Positions 59,497 through 64,000 of a DNA stretch of 64,000 nucleotides are shown piece by piece. This stretch comes from Gymnothorax reevesii (taxonomy: Eukaryota; Chordata; Actinopteri; Anguilliformes; Muraenidae). The notes below the pieces were generated by a model, which ran no database searches, was not told the DNA's origin, and worked only from the letters and a program-made list of their open reading frames with translations. Location: the NCBI GenBank assembly GCA_029721435.1, contig CM056578.1, forward strand, positions 18,015,911-18,079,910, in the 5' to 3' direction. Each line of letters starts with the position of its first letter. Within the stretch, counting starts at the first letter, position 1. Position numbers and translations under genes: made by a program.

Positions 59497-61085
59497 CAAA
59501 ACCCAAAACCAGTGAAGTTGGCACGTTATGTAAATCGTAGATAGAAGCAGAATACAATGATTTGCAAATCCTTTTCAACTTATATTCAATTGAATACACT
59601 GCAAAGACAAGATGTTTAATGTTCAAACAGAGAAACTTTATTTATTGCAAATAATCATTAACTTAGAATTTAAAGGCAGCAACACATAGCAAAAAAGTGG
59701 GCACAGGGGCCTTTTTACCACTGTGTTACATTGCCTTTCCTTTTAACGACACTCAGTAAACGTTTGGGAACTGAAGAGACCAATTTTTGAAGCTTTTCAG
59801 GTGGAACTCTTTCCCATTCTTGCTTGATGTACAGCTTAAGTTATTCAACAGTCCGGGGTCTCCGTTGTCGTATTTTACGCTTCATAATGCGCTACACATT
59901 TTCAATGGGAGACAGGTCTGGACTACAGGCAGGCCAGTCTAGTACCCGCACTCTTTTACTACAGAGCCACGCTGTTGTAACACGTGCAGAATGTGGCTTG
60001 GCATTGTCTTGCTGAAATAAGCAGGGGCGTCCATGAAAAAAATGTTGCTTGGATGGCAACATATGTTGCTCCAAAACCTGTATGTACCTTTCAGCATTAA
60101 TGGTGCCTTCACATATGTGTAAGTTGCCCATGCCTTGGGCGCTAATACACCCCTATACCATCACAGATGCTGGCTTTTGAACTTTGCGCCCATAACAGTC
60201 CGGATGGTTCTTTTCCTCTTTGGTCCGGAGGACACGACGTCCACAGTTACCAAAAACAATTTGAAATGTGGACTAGTCAGACCACAGAACACTTTTCATC
60301 AGTCCATCTTAGATGAGCTTGGGCCCAGCAAAGCCGGCGGTGTTTCTGGGTGCTGTTGATAAATGGCTTTCGCTTTGCATTGTAGAGTTTTAACTTGCTC
60401 TTGCAGATGTAGCGATGAACTGTAGTTACTGACAGTGGTTTTCTGAAGTGTTCCTGAGCCCATGTGGTGTCCTTTACACACGGATGTCGGTTTTTGATGT
60501 AGTAACACCTGAGGGATCGAAGGTCATGGGCATTCAATGTTGGTTTTCGGCCTTGTCGCTTACGTGCAGTGATTTCTCCAGATTCTCTGAACCTTTTGAC
60601 GATATTACGGAACGTAGATGATGAAATACCTAAATTTCTTGCAATAGATCGTTGAGGAATGATGTTTTTAAACTGTTCGACAATCAGCTCACGCATTTGT
60701 TCACTAAGTGGTGACCCTCGCCCCATCCTTGTTTGTGAATGACTGAGCATTTCAGGGAAGCTGCTTTTATACCCAATCATGGCACCCACCTGTTCCCAAT
60801 TAGCCCGGTCACCTGTGGGATGTTCCAAATAAGTGTTTGATGAGCATTCCTCAACTCTGTCTTTTTTGTCACTTGTGCCAGCTTTTTTGAAACATGTTGC
60901 AGGCATCAAATTCCAAATGAGCCAATATTTGCAAAAAATTACTAAGTTTACCTGTTCGAACATTAAGTAACTTGTCTTTGCTGTGTATTCAATTGAATAT
61001 AGGTTGAAAAGGATTTGCAAATCATTGTATTCTGTTTTTATTTTCGATTTACACAACGTGCCAACTTCACTGGTTTTGGGTTTTG
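59497..61085 (-). mobile_element. Tc1/mariner element, complete ends
   Basis: Ends CAAAACCCAAAACCAGTGAA and, inverted, TTCACTGGTTTTGGGTTTTG, both next to TA (59495-59496, 61086-61087). The inverted repeats extend over 150 bp. The 1.6-kb length is normal for the family, widespread in fish. The encoded transposase is broken. Confidence 0.93.
59715..60726 (-). pseudogene. Tc1-type DD34E transposase, broken
   Basis: ATG at 60726: MGRGSPLSEQMRELIVEQFK, a paired-type HTH (RSIARNLGISSSTFRNIVKR), GRKPTLNAHDLR, then RWTDEKCSVV where the WSDES motif is broken by a frameshift. FQQDNAKPHS and SPDLSPIENV follow (34 residues between D and E), then stops (after PIENV and ...RTVE). Ends GNVTQW and TAA at 59715. 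Confidence 0.88.
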
Positions 61086-61499
61086 TATGTGCTTTCAGTA
61101 TGTGCACCAGTTAGAATGGACTCGGACCGGTTTGCCGGCATGAAGCGCGGCACACAGCATGGAATGCGACGCACTGTGCGGTGACACATATCTCGCATAA
61201 ATCTCTTAGTTCTCTGCAACTTAGCCACAATGTCTTTTTGGACCAGACTGAATAACCTTTGGTACCCTAGTGTATCATGAGTCCTGGGCACTGAACACCC
61301 TGTTACCAGTCCATGGCTTATCCTACTTCAGACCACTGTCAGTAGGTATTCAACACACTAACCTTAACCGTTTGCTTACCATCGAAGATCTGTCCGCAGC
61401 CCTTGATATGTACCATTTCTTACAAAACAATCAACAAAATTTGCTTCAGTGTTTTAAATGTTTTGGCTTTTTGGCTTATGTGCTGAGGAAGCATTTTTA

Positions 61500-62140
61500 T
61501 TGTGGTGGAAGTGTTCCCCTCAAAAATGACAATGACCCAAGTCACACTGGGGAGCTAGGTTTTGTTTGAATGCGATCCTGAGCATGCCACCCGCTTCACT
61601 ATCACCAATTCTCAAACTAATTGAACTAATTTAGATTTTAGATCAACGGGTTAGACAGTGCTTTCTGTCACCATCATTAGAACAAATGACGGAATATCCC
61701 TAAGAGCAGCACTCCATCCCTCCAGCAGTTTGTGTCTTGAAAACTCTAAGCCAGGGCAAAAGTGACAAGGACAATCCCAGCTGATAAAGTCAGGTGCGTC
61801 AGTGCATGACCTGTACATTCATGACAACAAAATTAATGAATAAAAATATGTAAGAAATTTAGAGCATACAACGCTACCTGCACATCATCTGTTCCAGTGA
61901 GAAACCTGCATCCCAGCAAGGAAAACATGGACAATTTGATTTGGAATTAACAAGAGCACTGCTGCGTGAGCAGAAATTATGGGTGCAAGATTGTCCAGCC
62001 AGCAGTCCTGACCAGTCTCCAAGACAGAATGCATGGTATGGCACATTATGAAGCAAAATATACAGCAGTACAATTGTGTGGCAGAAGACCTAATAATGGG
62101 CAAAAATTCCACTTCCAAGACTTACCACCTGCTGTCTTCA
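61500..62140 (+). pseudogene. Decayed Tc1-type transposase fragment
   Basis: Plus-strand pieces: NDNDPSHTGE (near 61525) and, near 61950-62150, ALLREQKLWVQDCPASSPDQ with LPPAVFSAQTLN, matching the C-terminal half of a Tc1-like transposase. No terminal repeats seen. Confidence 0.6.
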
Positions 62141-62919
62141 GTGCCCAAACACTGAATAATTAATGTCAAGACAGCGGTTAAGTCGACTGCCAACTTTTCT
62201 GGACTCCGTTGCAGTCATGGCATTGTACATCTTCAGTAAGAAATTTAATTCATGCCATGAGCATTGAATATTGAGAACCGCTTCTGATATCATTGAGGAT
62301 GAATAGATGTTTACAATAATTTAATTTGCATTTTCCACAAGGTTTTATCTTTTAGAATTGGAATACACTTCCAAAAGGTGTTCCATAGATTTCAAATCCA
62401 CACATTTAAGTAAAATGCAATTGCAGTTTCTCGCAAAATACACTTGGAAATTGCAAAAACATTTTTTGCAGGGGCGGCATTGAAAATATTTGAACAACGC
62501 ATGCTATATTCTGCTCGTCCCAATTCTCATCTTAGCCCATGTCCACTCTGAATGCATAACCAGTTTCATGACCAAAAATTCCCTCAAAGCAATTTCAGAA
62601 TCCACAGGTACCATAACTATGGAGGACTCTTGAAATGGGCGGCATATAAGAATGTGTCCATGAGTATAAATTGAGGTAAAAATACACCAAGAAATATTCC
62701 TGAATGCCCAAAACTACACATTATGGCCTTTATTCAGTGTAGCTGCAGCGTCGGATTAACCCATAAGACTGCTTCCATCACTAAGCAAACTTCCCTCTTA
62801 ATACATAATAAATACAAGCATTCATTCCTTAGCGGAAATCTGATTTAAACAGCAACTGACAACTTAGTTTATGCAGTAAATGACTCCAAAATTCTAATCA
62901 GTCACTCGTTCATAGTAGA

Positions 62920-63641
62920 GAGACATCTCCAAGACATTTATTCAGCATAATACAAGAACCAAAATCATAAAATACAATTTTGACAGAAGGATTGGGTCTT
63001 CAATTACAACAGAGAAAGAAATGATAAAAACAATTTTTGCTGATTGTATTGCATCTGATATACCCAACCCACTCTCATCCACAAAACAAGGATTAAGTTC
63101 ACTGCACACCATTTTGGCTTATTTTCTTAAAAAGGCAATTTAAACATGCTCGTTCACAATATAAAAAACCCAAGTTTACACCAGTATAACTGTCGTTAGC
63201 CTCAAAAACAGTGAAAATGTCTAACCCCGGGGGGTAAAAAAAAAAAAAAAATATGAGGGGGGCAAGCCATGTGTTGAACATATTTACAAAGCACGTTCGA
63301 CTCGTGCAATTTTACGAGGACGACACAAACTCCAATCATTCATCTACAGGCATAAGGTACATGGACAAAACTCCCTCCGATGGTTTCAACTAACTATTAA
63401 CAAAAAGAGAAAAATATATAAACATGACTGTGGGTTTAAGGTCTTGATAAAGAACACGACTATTCACCACTGCAGTGAAGCCCTTCTGGGTCACGAACAA
63501 GAACTCCAGAACACAGCCGTCGAAACCCTCTCCTGTGTACGCAAGCTTTACTGTGCTCTTCAACACAAAAAACAAACGAGGGGGGAAAAAAAAAGCAACA
63601 GTCGCAGAAGTTTTCAGTCAGCCCTGGTGCTCCCCCCACCC
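62920..63641 (-). other. 3' UTR of the hnRNP-like gene
   Basis: From the TAG at 63642 the transcript would run about 700 nt without coding potential to an AATAAA at 62942-62937. It includes a T-run (plus-strand A-run at 63237-63252). No repeat is evident, consistent with a conserved UTR. Confidence 0.5.
62937..62942 (-). terminator. Polyadenylation signal AATAAA
   Basis: AATAAA on the minus strand (TTTATT on plus). Cleavage would be expected 10-30 nt further, near 62920. It is the first clear signal after a plausible UTR length; alternatives upstream in the UTR are possible. Confidence 0.5.
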
Positions 63642-63751
63642 CTACATGCCCCACCCCGCTCCCATGCTCATGCTGCCGTTCAGTCCATTCATGCCCACAG
63701 AGCCCCGGCTCCCGCTGCCGTAGTAGCTGCTGCTCATTCCGCTCTGATTAC
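63642..63751 (-). CDS. Last coding exon of a Gly/Ser/Met-rich protein, likely hnRNP H/F family
   Basis: Acceptor CTGTCAG at 63752. After two bases completing a split codon, 35 codons follow: NQSGMSSSYYGSGSRGSVGM, then NGLNGS..., ending SMGAGWGM and TAG at 63644-63642. The composition (Gly, Ser, Met, Tyr; aromatic residues in glycine) is that of the low-complexity tail of an RNA-binding protein. From memory it resembles the end of fish hnRNP H1-like proteins; other hnRNP-type proteins cannot be excluded, and TDP-43 also ends in ...GWGM but differs before that. Earlier exons lie beyond position 64000. That the frame ends at a clean stop and continues into a long 3' UTR with a polyadenylation signal supports a real terminal exon. 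Confidence 0.6.
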
Positions 63752-64000
63752 CTGACAGGAGGGAGAAATACGCACATTAGGACCGCTATATCAGCAGATA
63801 GCACTGCCTCTCTTCTCTTAAGACTTCTAGATGATGTGAGGTCACAAAAGGGGGAGGGGGCAAGAGTCTTCAGCAACATTGTAAAGCTGAGGTCACCTAA
63901 GTATACTGTAAGGACAAGTATACTTATAAGGACGAGTTCGGGAACGAGGATTTCAAACTCAAAGGACACGGAAAGAAAGCCACTTTGTATACTTATGGCG
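63752..64000 (-). other. Intron of the hnRNP-like gene
   Basis: Sequence upstream of the terminal exon; no other exon or repeat recognised. Confidence 0.4.

Overview
This is nuclear DNA from a vertebrate, almost certainly a ray-finned fish. Spliced exons with GT-AG borders, a syntenic pair of vertebrate genes, long CA/GT microsatellites and many relics of fish-type Tc1/mariner transposons and tRNA-derived SINEs all point that way. There are no bacterial operons, no phage genes and no CRISPR array.

Three protein-coding genes can be supported, all on the minus strand. (1) PFDN1 (prefoldin subunit 1): exon 1 at 44266-44298, exon 2 at 38054-38220 and exon 3 at 25576-25660. The last coding exon was not found and probably lies beyond position 1, so 1-25575 is read as intron 3. 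(2) HBEGF (heparin-binding EGF-like growth factor): five coding exons between 56406 and 52000, joining in phase to a complete 222-residue precursor. (3) The last coding exon (63642-63751) and 3' UTR of a Gly/Ser/Met-rich protein, best guess an hnRNP H/F-type RNA-binding protein, whose remainder lies beyond position 64000. The PFDN1-HBEGF order and orientation match the human 5q31 arrangement (established knowledge).

The rest is introns and intergenic DNA filled with repeats. From low to high coordinates: CA arrays and SINE pieces (1-4.1 kb); a possible solo LTR and a hairpin (6.1-6.5 kb); a 32-bp minisatellite (8.35-8.76 kb); nested non-autonomous elements (8.8-10.8 kb); MITE halves (12.1-12.3 kb); an LTR element split by a Tc1 copy (18.1-21.7 kb); a second Tc1 relic (22.5-23.4 kb); a 173-bp tandem array (26.65-27.47 kb); Tc1 relics (29.1-31.0 and 32.9-34.3 kb); a 1.5-kb element with 4-bp target duplication (36.24-37.74 kb); a Tc1 copy interrupted by a long-TIR, Mutator-like element (39.1-41.05 kb); a 158-bp-unit repeat element (41.55-42.49 kb); another Tc1 copy with a GC-rich insert (45.6-47.8 kb); an 802-bp TTAA-flanked hairpin in the presumed HBEGF 3' UTR (51.16-51.96 kb); and more Tc1 copies (57.9-62.1 kb).

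No new multi-gene system is visible. The strongest leads are the long hairpin starting 41 nt after the HBEGF stop codon, an acidic tyrosine-rich tract in the HBEGF propeptide, the long-TIR element inside a Tc1 copy, the ATTA-flanked element, and several tandem repeats whose 152-173 bp units are close to nucleosome size. Exon borders, terminal repeats and target duplications were read by eye; family names are from memory, and no database was searched.
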